Shown here piece after piece: positions 34,838-45,000 of a stretch of 64,000 bases of DNA. This DNA comes from Muricauda sp. SCSIO 64092 (lineage in GTDB: Bacteria > Bacteroidota > Bacteroidia > Flavobacteriales > Flavobacteriaceae): positions 5,222,501 through 5,286,500 of the forward strand of contig NZ_CP095413.1 of NCBI RefSeq assembly GCF_023016285.1, given 5' to 3'. The notes beneath the pieces are model-generated. The model saw only the letters and a program-made list of their open reading frames with translations, was not told where the DNA came from and made no database searches. How positions within the stretch are numbered: position 1 is the stretch's first letter; each line of letters opens with the position of its first letter. The position numbers and the translations under genes were made by a program.

Positions 34838-35740
34838 ATGAAAAAAATCACTTTTATAGTCACACTGATTGTTACAGTAACAACAGTCAAAGCTCAATGG
34901 ACTGATAATGGAAGTAACTTAACGACAACTGATATTGTTGGTATAGGAACAGCTAGTCCAAACGCTAATCTTCATATTCCAAATGGCAATGCCATTATTG
35001 GAGGTGTTCCTTCCTTAAATCCGACTAATTTAAATGGTAGTCTAGTAGTAATGTCAAAGGACGATAATATTTCGACATATCCATTTTATGTCGGACAACC
35101 TTCAGGAGCAGATATTTTTTGGGTTCGAGGAAATGGAAATGGATTCTTCAAAGGCCTATTAGGCATAGGAACAGCTAGTCCAAACGCTGATCTTCATATT
35201 CCAAATGGCAATGCCATTATTGGAGGTGTTCCTTCCTTAAATCCGACTAATTTAAATAGTAGTCTAGTAGTAATGTCAAAGGATGATAACTCTTCAACCT
35301 ATCCTTTTTATGTTGGACAACCTTCAGGAGCAGATATTTTTTGGGTAAGAGGGAATGGAAATGGATTTTTCAAAGGTCAGGTTGGGATTGGTACTGCTAC
35401 AACAGGTTCTCACAAGCTAGCTGTTGAAGGTTCAATTGGAGCAAGAGAAATCAAAGTGGAAGCAAGTGGGTGGTCTGACTTTGTCTTTGAGAAAGATTAT
35501 GAACTTCGAACTCTTGAAGAAGTGGAGGAACACATTACTGAGAAAGGCCATCTTCCAGAAATTCCAAGCGAAGCTGAAGTAACAGAGAACGGTATCAACC
35601 TTGGAGAGATGAACGCTAAACTGCTTCAGAAGATCGAGGAACTAACGCTTTATCTTATTGAACAGAATAAGCGAATGAACCAACTTGAAGTGAAGAACGC
35701 TGAACTCGAAAAAGAAATTTCAACACTGAAAAACGAATAA
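34838..35740 (+). CDS. Secreted tail-fibre-like cassette protein with internal duplication
   Basis: ATG at 34838 gives a signal peptide MKKITFIVTLIVTVTTVKAQ; total 300 residues. Two copies of a ~74-residue unit follow (VGIGTASPNANLHIPNGNAI...SGADIFWVRGNGNGFFKG), almost identical at DNA level. Then comes the common Bacteroidota tail (DFVFEKDYELRTLEEVEEHI, GHLPEIPSEAEVTENGINLG, LLQKIEELTLYLIEQNKRM) ending in a coiled coil. The C-terminal part resembles the stalk/chaperone region of phage-tail-like proteins. Cassette 5; probably an exported trimeric fibre of unknown partner. Confidence 0.7.
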   Translation: MKKITFIVTLIVTVTTVKAQWTDNGSNLTTTDIVGIGTASPNANLHIPNGNAIIGGVPSLNPTNLNGSLVVMSKDDNISTYPFYVGQPSGADIFWVRGNGNGFFKGLLGIGTASPNADLHIPNGNAIIGGVPSLNPTNLNSSLVVMSKDDNSSTYPFYVGQPSGADIFWVRGNGNGFFKGQVGIGTATTGSHKLAVEGSIGAREIKVEASGWSDFVFEKDYELRTLEEVEEHITEKGHLPEIPSEAEVTENGINLGEMNAKLLQKIEELTLYLIEQNKRMNQLEVKNAELEKEISTLKNE

Positions 35741-35742
35741 AA

Positions 35743-35862
35743 GATCATAACAAACAATAAAATGAATCCGCTTACATTCTTCGTAGAAACTGAAGTACCA
35801 AATCGAAAGATTTATGCTTCTAGCATAGTGTGAGCGCACTCATTTTATTTGGACGTTATAAG
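35743..35862 (+). repeat. attC-like site 5
   Basis: R'' GATCATAAC-AAAC; arms AATAAAATGAATCCGCTTAC (35756-) and GTGAGCGCACTCATTTTATT (to 35849) pair with few mismatches; then TGGAC-GTTATAAGCC. About 120 bp. Confidence 0.75.
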
Positions 35863-35905
35863 CCATAAAAAAAGCAAATTAAAACAATTATAAATTTAAA
35901 TTATT

Positions 35906-36643
35906 ATGAAAACAAAAATTAAAATTGCGATCATTGCTATGATGGGAATGATTATGGAGGGTAATGCTCAAGATAATAAAATTGATACAACGGGAGACGT
36001 TGGAATTGGAACTACAACTCCTAACGCTGGACTTGAGATTTTTAGAGGAGATACAAATAATTTGGCTTTACTGTTAAAATCTTCAGGAGCAGGATGGGGT
36101 TCAGGACTACAATTACATAACACTGCGTCTAATAATGGGTTTGGAATATATTCTGGAAGTGATGGAAAATGGCATTTTTCACATGAGGGGTACGGAGATC
36201 GAATGGTTGTTGATTCTAATGGAAACATTGGAATTGGAACAACGAGCCCTGACATGAAATTAACTGTTAATGGTAATATTCATGCAAAAGAAGTAAAAAT
36301 AGACTTAAATGTCCCTGCACCAGACTATGTTTTTAAATCAAATTACAAATTGCGAAGTATTGAGGAAGTAGAAAGCTTCATTAAAGAACATAGTCATTTA
36401 CCTGAGATTCCCTCTGCAAAAGAGTTTGCCAAAAACGGAGTAATGCAAGCCGAAATGGATATGAATCTTTTAAAGAAAATAGAAGAGTTAACTTTATATA
36501 CTATTGAGCAAGAAAAGAAATTAAAAACTCAAAAAGAGAAGTTTGAACAACAACAAAAAGAGATTGAAGAACTAAAAAAGCAAAACTCAGAAATTAAGGG
36601 ATTAAAAGCTTTAGTTCAGAAATTATTGAAAAATAAAAACTAA
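35906..36643 (+). CDS. Secreted tail-fibre-like cassette protein
   Basis: 245 residues, signal MKTKIKIAIIAMMGMIMEGN(AQ). VGIGTTTPNAGLEIF and NIGIGTTSPDMKLTVNGNIH are phage-tail-like collar repeats. The same C-terminal module as the previous cassette follows (PDYVFKSNYKLRSIEEVESF, HSHLPEIPSAKEFAKNGVMQ, LLKKIEELTLYTIEQEKKL), ending in a longer coiled coil. The two neighbours share this module but not their N-terminal parts, so they are separate cassettes, not a recent tandem copy. It fills cassette 6 and ends 8 bp before attC6. Confidence 0.7.
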   Translation: MKTKIKIAIIAMMGMIMEGNAQDNKIDTTGDVGIGTTTPNAGLEIFRGDTNNLALLLKSSGAGWGSGLQLHNTASNNGFGIYSGSDGKWHFSHEGYGDRMVVDSNGNIGIGTTSPDMKLTVNGNIHAKEVKIDLNVPAPDYVFKSNYKLRSIEEVESFIKEHSHLPEIPSAKEFAKNGVMQAEMDMNLLKKIEELTLYTIEQEKKLKTQKEKFEQQQKEIEELKKQNSEIKGLKALVQKLLKNKN

Positions 36644-36650
36644 GCGCAAA

Positions 36651-36705
36651 GGCTTATAACAGCGTATAAACTCCAATAAAACAGGGTTTATACAAACCGT
36701 TAAAG
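36651..36705 (+). repeat. attC-like site 6 (short, canonical size)
   Basis: R'' GGCTTATAAC, exact complement of the cassette start at 35855; spacer AGCG; arms TATAAACTCC / GGGTTTATA; CAAACC; R' GTTAAAGTG. About 55 bp, the size of classical attC sites. Confidence 0.8.
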
Positions 36706-36770
36706 TGTCATAAAAGGAATCTTTTTTGAAACTGCATTATTTCCTAAATTAGAGAGTCAAAATTTACAAC

Positions 36771-36923
36771 TTGAATCAAAACGAAGAAGACATAGAGCTG
36801 ACCGATGAAATGAAAGCTGAACTGGACAGGCGTTTGGAACGGCTCAAAAATGGTGAAGGCAGGTCCTATACCTTAGCGGAAGTCAGAAAGATGTTGGCGG
36901 AGAAGAGGAAGAATGGTTCATAA
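36771..36923 (+). CDS. Orphan addiction-module antitoxin-like protein
   Basis: TTG start; 50 residues NQNEEDIELTDEMKAELDRR, LERLKNGEGRSYTLAEVRKM, LAEKRKNGS. The ELDRRLERLKNGEGRSYTLAEV pattern is that of the small addiction-module (RelB-like) antitoxins. No toxin gene follows: the transposase begins 39 bp downstream. Likely a leftover of a toxin-antitoxin pair in the transposon backbone. Confidence 0.55.
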   Translation: MNQNEEDIELTDEMKAELDRRLERLKNGEGRSYTLAEVRKMLAEKRKNGS

Positions 36924-36961
36924 CGGCACATAGTTCCTTATATTGAAGGAAAACTCCAAAC

Positions 36962-39900
36962 ATGCCCCGAATCCAACTGTTCAAGGGCGAGGAAATAGAT
37001 GCATTCGACAGTCCGCCGAACCTTGCGCCAAGCGAACAAAAACTTCTTTTTACAACAAGGGAGATTTCTGAAAATAAAATACACTTCAGAAAAAAAATAG
37101 CAAAGCTTGGCTTTATACTCCAACTAGGTTATTTCAAGTATGGAAAAAAATTCTATACCCCTGATCAGTTTCGAAATGAAGATATCAAGTATGTTGCCAA
37201 ACTTCTCAGGTTAAGGAAGAAGCCCGATTTGACCGACTATCCAAAAAGCACCTATGTGGTACACAGGCCCAAGATACTCAGCGTCCTGCGACACCTACCT
37301 TTTAATGACAGCGTTTTGGAGTTCGAAAAAGAGGCGATGGCCCTTGTGAGGACATCTCTTCGCCCAAAGGACATTTTCCATTCCCTTATCGATTTTTTGG
37401 ACGAGCGCAGGATCGAGAGGCCCAGATATTATCTTTTTGCCGAAACCATTCGAAATGCACTTAACCTTTTCGAAAATGAAATGGCCGCCCAACTTGATGG
37501 GTTGCTCGATAGGGAACAGAAAGAAACACTTGACGGTTTGATGACATTGGTGACGAACCTTGACCAGCCGGGCCCTAAAAATCCATATCTGGTAACCAAG
37601 CTCAAAAAACCCAATCAGGAGCTGAAGGTTCAGAAAATAAAGGAAAGTCTTGACGATTTTTCTGTTATCAATGAACTGCATTCCGATTTTATAGGCACTG
37701 TCGAAAGCTTGGGCATGTCCAACGAACTGCTCAATTATTATGCTGTATGGGTCATCAAGGCCGAACATATCCAATTCGAGAGTATGGCCAGTACATCAAT
37801 GAAGCGGTTGTACTTGATAGCTTTTATCATATATCAATTCCGTCTTAGACAGGACATTTTTGTGGATACCATGCTACAGTGCGTTCAAAAATATCTCAAT
37901 GAGTGCGAAAACAAGATTGCAAAGGACTTTCTTGACCCAGAGAGCAAAAAAGTAAAGGGTAGGAAACCAAATTTTTCGGGATTAAAAAACATCATTGCCG
38001 ATTCAAAGCAACAGATAAAGCAGGCAAAGACAATCCTCTATTCACATGGATACGATGAAGCGAAAAAAGTGGAACTGCTCAAGCAGCTTATTCCCCCCAA
38101 TACCGAATCGATGCACGATAAACTCCTTGAGGAGATACGGAGATTGGACTCATTGAACATGAAAGGTCTGAGGGACAGGATGTACTTTGGGCAACTGTTA
38201 GAGGGCCAACAGCGAATACGGAACAGGGTGGGCGGAATCCTACTTGCATTGGATTTCAACAAAGAGGCATCCGATGGGCCGATCATGGATGCAATTTTGG
38301 AATACCAGAAAAAGAACGGGAGGGTAACAACGAAATCACCGCTTGATTTTATAAGTAAAAAGGAAGTAAAATGGGTGATGGCCGCCACCGGCACTGACAG
38401 GGCAAACCTATATAGGGTAATCCTTTTCAAAGAGGCCTGTAGACATATCAAAGCTGACTCGCTCAATCTGAAGCATTCGGAAAGGTACAGATCCATAGAT
38501 GATTACCTGATAGATACCGAAACTTGGAACGAAAAAAGAGAGGTGCTTTTGGCCAGGGCCAATCTAACCGATTTGGGAAAACCTTTCCCATTTTTGGAAT
38601 CCTTGAAGAAAGAACTCAACGAAAGGTATATCCATATAAACCAGAATGCGGGCGATAACGAGAGCTTGAGGATCGGCAAGGATGGAAAGCCACGGGTCAC
38701 TACGCCAAGTTCGAAAAAGTTAGAATCCGAAGGGTGCCTGGAAATTTTGGGAAAGGACACTTACATTCCCCTCATAAACATTCTCTCAGATGTCGGCCGA
38801 TTATCGGATATCGGACAGGCATTTTCCCACTTTAGCAGAAAGGCGACATCAAAAAGGCTTTCCGAAAACATCATATATACCGGAATTATGGGATTGGGGT
38901 GCAACATCGGTGTTAGGAACATGGGTAGGATATCGAAGGGAGTGGGCGCTGATAGGCTTGATTACGCGGTTCGTTGGTATTTTAGCAAACAGAACCTTGA
39001 CGAGGCCAACAGGAGGGTACGAGGGTACTGGCACTTACCGAGAAATTATCGCTACCAAGGATTTTTTCTGAAGCACCGGACAGACACCACTCTTCGAGCG
39101 ACGGACAGAAGTTCGGGGTTTCCATCCCGTCCCTGCTCGCCCGCCATTCCTACAAGTATTTTGGTCTTGGAAAGGGGGTGTCAGCTTATAGCTTTATAGA
39201 CGATAAAAGCCGATTGTTCTACAATACCGTTATCAGTACTTCCGAAAGGGAGGCGGGGTATGTCCTCGATGGTCCTATGCACAATGATGATATCGAGACG
39301 GATATCCACTCTACCGATACATACGGTTATAGCGAGATAGTGTTTGGACTGTGCAATTCGTTGGGTATCTTTTTTGCCCCAAGAATAAAAAACTACAAAG
39401 ACCAATTGTTGTACACTTTCAAGAAGCATGGTAGAAAACACTATGAAAAAAAGGATTTTTTGATACTGCCCTCCAAGTCTTGCGTTATCCAAGAAAATTT
39501 ATTGATGGTTCAATGGGAAAACGTTTTAAGGGTTTTGTACACCATAAAGTTAAAGTACACAAAGGCTTCGGAAATACTCTCCAGGCTGGGTTCTTATTCA
39601 AAACAGCACCCATTGTACAGGGCATTGAAGGAACTTGGCAGAATTTATAAGACCATATTTCTGTTGAGATACCTGACCGAAACCCCATTGAGACAGTCAA
39701 TTGTGAAACAACTCAATAGAGTTGAACTCTCTCACGATTTTGCAAAGGCGGTATTCTTTGCCCAAAATCAGGAATTCAAGGTAAGTACGAGGGAAGAACA
39801 AGAGATTGCTTTATCCTGCCGTCATTTGATACAGAATTCCATAGTACTTTGGAACTACATGTCGATATCACAAAAGCTGTCAAACGTCAAGGATAGTGAA

Positions 39901-40050
39901 GAACATGAAATAATTCTGGATTTATTGAGGGGAAGCTCCATAATGACATGGCAGCATATAAATATGCTCGGGGAGTACAATTTTGAAATCAGCAAAAGAA
40001 AACTGCCGTTCGACATTGAAAAAATATTGAATTTAAAAATAGCAGCGTAA
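36962..40050 (+). pseudogene. tnpA: Tn3-family transposase split by an 8-bp tandem duplication
   Basis: Full length would be ~1,026 residues, normal for Tn3 (about 1,000). N-terminal DUF4158 (MPRIQLFKGEEIDAFDSPPN, KLGFILQLGYFKYGKKFYTP) and most of the catalytic core are in frame 1. The exact repeat GAGGGTAC-GAGGGTAC at 39013-39028 shifts the frame. Removing one copy restores NRRVLALTEKLSLPRIF, then DGQKFGVSIPSLLA and KYFGLGKGVSAYSFIDDKSR, which continues into the second frame (from 39178) with HSTDTYGYSEIVFGL of the DDE domain. Slippage could revert it. Confidence 0.85.
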
Positions 40051-40077
40051 CATATTGATATTCATATTTTAACATAT

Positions 40078-40108
40078 TTTTATTGGACATTTTGTCCTAT
40101 TTTTGGGA
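40078..40108 (-). repeat. Right terminal inverted repeat of transposon B
   Basis: Exact complement of 27886-27916, 27 bp after the transposase stop. Confidence 0.85.
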
Positions 40109-40396
40109 TGGAGCCAGGTGTGAAAAACGACAAAGTCCTTGGGAGGCCCTGTAAATAGGCATTTAAAAATCCACAGATTTCTCTTTTTAACATTTTTCGT
40201 TGTTTTCAGAATCTCTTTGTTTATAGGGCCTGCGAAACAAGTTGGCCAAATATGCAGCTATGTGGTCACTAACCCAATATCAGAGAATCAAAGCTCTATT
40301 AAAAATTGTAATCATTAGGTTAAATAGGCATCTTTTTAAAGTAGGTTAATTTTCTTCGGAATAGGAGGAGAGTTAAAAAGTATTCTCCATTGAGTA
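40109..40396. other. Transposon-flanking non-coding stretch
   Basis: No gene. AGGCCCTGTAAAT (40148) and TTTATAGGGCCT (about 40220) form an inverted repeat; ATGCAGCTATGTGGTCAC (40253) is the complement of a segment inside the left part of the transposon (28374-28391). This suggests a related element once lay here. Confidence 0.4.
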
Positions 40397-41758
40397 CTAA
40401 TGTTGCTTTGTTATGGGTTTTATAACACGGATATCAGTTTTTGGCCTATAGGCAAGGGTTACTTCGTATTCGATTTCTGTATTAGAAGGAACTTCTATTT
40501 CAAAATTCGATTTTAGCATATGATACAAAATAACTTGCATCTCCATAAGTGCAAGATTCATTCCAATACACATTCTGGGACCTCTTCCAAATGGTAAATA
40601 AGCATATTTATGAGGAAGTTCTTGATCAAAACGATCTGGGTCAAAAACATTCGGATTTTTCCAAAATTTTTTGTGGCGATGGATCAATTGTGAAACTATT
40701 AGAATTGTATCTCCTTTCTTAATAGGATAACCATTCATTTCCTCATTTTTAATCGCTTCCCTACCTTGCATAAAGGCAGGAGACCATAACCGTAAGCTTT
40801 CATTGATTACGTTATTAACATATTGAAGCTGATCGACGTGTTCAACTTTAATAGGACCGCCTTTGGTGACACGATTATATTCTTCGACCACTTTTTTTCT
40901 AATAGCGTCATCTTTATATACATTTACTATCAATGAAAACAGGGCTGTTGCAGTAGTTTCATATCCCGCTGACATAACAGTTACGAACTCATTATATATC
41001 TGTTTTTTGGGGATCTCTCCACTTCTTTCGAGGAGGATAAACATGGTCATCAAATCATTTCCCGTAAGGTTTTCTTCCTTTTCTTTGCTTCTTATGACCT
41101 CAATTAGAAATTTTTTGAGTTTCGTAACTGATTTATTGAATTTTTGATTTTTTGCCGTTGGAAACCATAAAGGTGGCTGTATAGGGGATTTGACACGCCC
41201 CATTATTGTAACCATGCCATAAAAAAGATTTTCTTTAAAGATAGCACCACCACCTTCTACATTCTCTCCCAGTAAACATTTCGAGGTGATATCCAGCACA
41301 AGATCGCCCATCTCGGAACGAAGCCATAGCTCGGGCTTTGATGGCCAATCCTTGAACATCTTTTTTGCATGATTATCAATTATTGTAAAATAGGAGCGAA
41401 CCATTTCTTTATGAAAATAGGGTTGCATCAAACGGCGCTCTTTCTTCCATTGTTCGCCTTCTAAAGCAAAAAGACCATCACCTATTACTTTTATAATCAG
41501 TTTGACAAGAGAAAACTGTTTATAATTACGATGATTTGTTTGTAATATATGTTGTATATAGTCTGGATGATTGATTGCTATAAATCTTTTATGCGCTATT
41601 CTGAATTGAAAAATATCACCATAGGTTTCTGCACATTTTTTCAAAAACCTATCTGGATCTTTGGAGAAAGATTTCATGTTACCAAATAACCAGCTATCGG
41701 GCTTGACTTTGGGAATCTTTTTGGGTGTCATATCATTATAAATTATTAAATTTTTCAC
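40397..41758 (-). CDS. Cytochrome P450
   Basis: 453 residues (GTG at 41758, or ATG nine codons later). I-helix oxygen-binding motif SAGYETTATALF, K-helix E-x-x-R in INESLRLW, and the haem loop LPFGRGPRMCIGMNLAL with the Cys ligand. No membrane anchor: a soluble bacterial P450 of the CYP4/CYP102-like clan, often acting on fatty-acid-like chains. It lies downstream of the PKS on the same strand, 300 bp apart with an integrase remnant between, so it may tailor the polyketide product. No ferredoxin or reductase gene is adjacent. Confidence 0.9.
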   Translation of the reverse strand: MKNLIIYNDMTPKKIPKVKPDSWLFGNMKSFSKDPDRFLKKCAETYGDIFQFRIAHKRFIAINHPDYIQHILQTNHRNYKQFSLVKLIIKVIGDGLFALEGEQWKKERRLMQPYFHKEMVRSYFTIIDNHAKKMFKDWPSKPELWLRSEMGDLVLDITSKCLLGENVEGGGAIFKENLFYGMVTIMGRVKSPIQPPLWFPTAKNQKFNKSVTKLKKFLIEVIRSKEKEENLTGNDLMTMFILLERSGEIPKKQIYNEFVTVMSAGYETTATALFSLIVNVYKDDAIRKKVVEEYNRVTKGGPIKVEHVDQLQYVNNVINESLRLWSPAFMQGREAIKNEEMNGYPIKKGDTILIVSQLIHRHKKFWKNPNVFDPDRFDQELPHKYAYLPFGRGPRMCIGMNLALMEMQVILYHMLKSNFEIEVPSNTEIEYEVTLAYRPKTDIRVIKPITKQH

Positions 41759-41798
41759 ATGTTATCTCCTATAGTAAGTATTTCTAGATTAGCTACAT

Positions 41799-41975
41799 CT
41801 AATTAGGGATTATAATTGGATGATTGAATATATCGGATAATTGGTATTCATTCTGAATATATTCTTCAACATGTTTCCTGGCAGTTATATATCGAATTGC
41901 AGTTCCACGAGCAAAGTCTTTTCCTATGAGTTTTTGAACCTGGTTGTTATGATCCTGAAATATCTTTAATAGCAT
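41799..41975 (-). pseudogene. Phage-type integrase fragment
   Basis: 58 codons reading LLKIFQDHNNQVQKLIGKDF, ARGTAIRYITARKHVEEYIQ, NEYQLSDI. This is the SAM-like core-binding domain typical of Bacteroidota tyrosine integrases (...HN..M..LIGK.YA.GT..RY...KH...FI...Y..SDI). The ATG is internal to the family alignment, and no catalytic domain follows. Scar of an integration event between the P450 and PKS genes. Confidence 0.6.
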
Positions 41976-42055
41976 TTTAGGTTATTGGTTGAAGAGTTTC
42001 AAAAGGAAAATTGCCATGCACTCAACTAACAGCTCATCCTCTTAGCTTTGTATAA

Positions 42056-45000
42056 CTAGTTTTCTACATTACCGATTAAATGCCCCTCAATTTTCGTTAA
42101 GATAATTTCACTTAACCGATTAAGGCTGGAGCCATTCAATAAATCCATAATAGAAAGTTCTACCCCAAGCATCTCTTTAATCACCACGACTATCTCAACG
42201 GAAATCAATGAATCCACTCCCAGCGTATTAATACCCTCCTCGGGGTTGATGGAATCGGGGTTCATTTTCATCACTTTGGCAAATGCCACGGTTGTTTTTT
42301 CAAGAATAACACTTGTTCTATCTTTTTCATCACAGACTTCAAGTTCCTCTACCAGAGATTTTAACTCCTTAGAAAGTGCATTGGTGCCGGAAAACTGATC
42401 AACAATGCTTTTAAATCTGGATGTACTGGCCACCCTCGGGTTTATGGCACTCCATACCTCCCAATCCACATCGAAAAAGGAAATCTGAGCAGGCCTTTCA
42501 CTTAAAACATAATCAAGCATGCGCAATGCGGTCTGGGTATTGAACCCTTTAACCCCTGCGGCATCCATCACCAAGCCTATATGTTCATTTCGGGAAACCA
42601 CACCAACCTCGGCCAGTACACCTAAATTTAAACTGGTACACGCCAGGCTTTGTGCATTTCTCCAGTGTGAGAAATTATCCAAAAATGCATTCGCTGCCAC
42701 ATAATTCCCTTGTCCCACGTTGCCAATCAAGGATGAAATGGACGAAAAACAAAGAAAAAAGTCCAGGGCGTAAGAACCGAGTGCATTATGAAGGTTAATG
42801 GCTCCCAGTACTTTGGGATTCATAACACGCAAGAAACGTTCTTCGTCCAAATCCTTCATAAAGGCATCATCCAATACCATGGCACCGTGAAAAATCCCTT
42901 TAAAAGCAATGGTGTCTTGCGATAGGGAATCAATCAAGTCTTTAACTTCATCCGTATCGGTGATATCCAGTCCATGGACATCCACCTTCGTGACACCAGC
43001 CTTATTCACCCGATCGATAAATGCTTGCCTTTCCATATCCTTTACACCACTCCGGGAACACAGGACAACTTTCTTCACCTCTTTTCCAATGAGCCATTTG
43101 GCAATTTCAAAACCGAAACCGGCAGTACCTCCGGTGATCAGAAATGCTCCGTCCGGATCAATCCCGGATTTAGCAGTGGTCAATTCCACCCCACCTTCTT
43201 CAAAATTCAGTGTCACCTTGCCAATATGCTTACTTTTATTCATAAACCTGAACGCCTCCCCGATATCCTTCGCCGGAAATGAGGTTACGGGTATTGGCTT
43301 ATAGCCCTCATCCTGGAACTTGGTATAGAGAATTTGCAACAACCCTTGTGTTTTTTTTGGTCGTTGCATAAACATCTGATCAATGTCAATGTGAAAAAAG
43401 CTTACATTTCTATTGAAGGTCTGCATGGGCAGACCCTTGTTAAGCAGGATATCCTTTTTTCCTATCTCAATAAACCGGCCGTAATCGGCCAATAACTCGA
43501 ACGATTGCACCAGGGACTCTCCGGAAATAGCGTTCAAAACCACATCCACACCCTTACCATCGGTGATATCCATAACATCTTTTACATAATCCAGGCTTCG
43601 GGAATAAAGAATGTGCTCCACGCCCTCGGCTCTCAGGTGGGCCCTCTTCTCTTCGGTACTGGTCGTTGTAATAATTTTGGCGTTTAATTTTTTTGCTATT
43701 TGAATGGCCGCCAAACCTACTCCTCCCGTCCCGTTATGGATCAAGACCGTTTCACCTTCAGAAAGATCGGCCTTATCGACCAATGCATGCCATGCGGTAA
43801 TAAAAGGTATGGCAATATTCATTTCGTCATAGGACAATGTGGTCGCCTTTTTAACGTAGAAATCGGGCTTTGTAGTGATATACCTGGCAAAACCACCGTC
43901 CTTTGCCAGCATTAAAATATCATCTCCAATAGCAATGTCCGGTACATTTTTCCCTTTGTTGATAACGGTACCCACCACTTCCATACCTATGCTATTCTGA
44001 AAATAGCTGTTTTTCAACGCATCATGGGAAATCTGTCCATTTATTTTCAAGACATCCTTGAAATTCAAAGAAGCAGATTTTACCTTTAATGTAATTTCGT
44101 CCTTGGACGGTTCGGCAATATTGCTCTCTACCAAAGAAAAACCTTCAATGCCCTTTCCTTTTTCATTTATAATCTGAAAAGGCTCATCATTGGCTGCTTT
44201 TCGACTAAAATTAAGGACCTTAGGTTCCAAAGGCTTGCTCAATGCCCGGACAAACCGGCTATTTCCCCTCAATGCAATATCTTCCTCCACTCCCAATAAT
44301 TGTAGCAATATTGATTTAGGGTTTTCTAAATTGTAGTCGTCGGTATCCAATGATAACGGCGAGATATTTGGATGTTCGTTTCCAATCACGTGGTTTAAAC
44401 CGAGCAGCGCTCCAGCATTGATATTCATATCATCGGTATCCAGCACCTGATGGCCATTCAGGGTTAAAATTACCAACTGAACCGATCCTGTTCCTTTTAA
44501 AGACTGAAAAAAAGAAAGTAACGGAAAGGTAATTTCCTGAACAGCCTTGTAACTTAGCTCTTTCTTTTCATCTAGAAAAGGTGCATAGATCAATCTGGCT
44601 ATTGTATCCTTTTCTTGTTCCAGAAGATTCTTATCAAATTGATCCATTTGAATGACCTTGGCGCCGTAAAACTTAAGACTGTCTATAAATGGCTTTGCCT
44701 TTTTGGATGAAGGCCCAAAGAATAAAATCGTTTCATTCCCAAAATCAGGTTCGCCTTCCAATAAGGGAATATTCTTCCAGTCAAACTCATAAAACAATTC
44801 GTTGATATCTCGCTCCTCATTTTGCGAATTACCTTCAATCGACTGGCAATTAAGACCTTCCAATTGAGCTATAACGGTACCATCTTTACCTATCAAAGTC
44901 ATATTGGCAACCAGGTATTCATGGCCTATCTCCATAATCTCAGCATGGCAATATATATATTCATTCAATTTCGGCCTGGTGTAAAAATGCACAAAATTGA

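Larger units (their letters stand above)
31189..36707 (+). mobile_element. Integron-like cassette array (six cassettes)
   Basis: From the integrase side, cassette starts lie at 31189 (GTTAGCACC), 31591 (GTTAGCTAC), 32363 (GTTACAACAC), 32931 (GTTGCACAAG), 34801 (GTTATGACC) and 35855 (GTTATAAGCC), and the array ends at 36699 (GTTAAAGTG). The last bases before each attC are the complement of the start of the same cassette, exact for cassettes 1, 2, 3 and 6 and one mismatch in 4 and 5. This is the expectation if each cassette was once a closed circle. Five of six junctions end in ACC-GTT; the exception is GGAC-GTT. Cargo is all on the plus strand except the IS1182-like remnant. Confidence 0.75.
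27886..40108 (+). mobile_element. Tn3-family transposon carrying an integron-like array (copy B)
   Basis: Bounded by perfect 31-bp inverted repeats (27886-27916 and 40078-40108). Backbone: small CxFC gene, HicB-like ORF, COG3910-like ATPase, serine resolvase, a degraded antitoxin-like ORF and the Tn3 transposase, placed next to one end as usual. Inserted between resolvase and transposase is a divergent XerD/IntI-like integrase with six cassettes. No 5-bp target duplication is visible with ends set at these repeats, so the true outer boundary or history is uncertain. The transposase, integrase and IS passenger are frameshifted and the resolvase has an active-site change: the element looks immobile on its own. 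Confidence 0.85.

Noticed and set aside
27881..40113. Five-bp target duplication around the Tn3 transposon
   Set aside because: Flanks outside the 31-bp repeats (AGACG and TGGAG) do not match.
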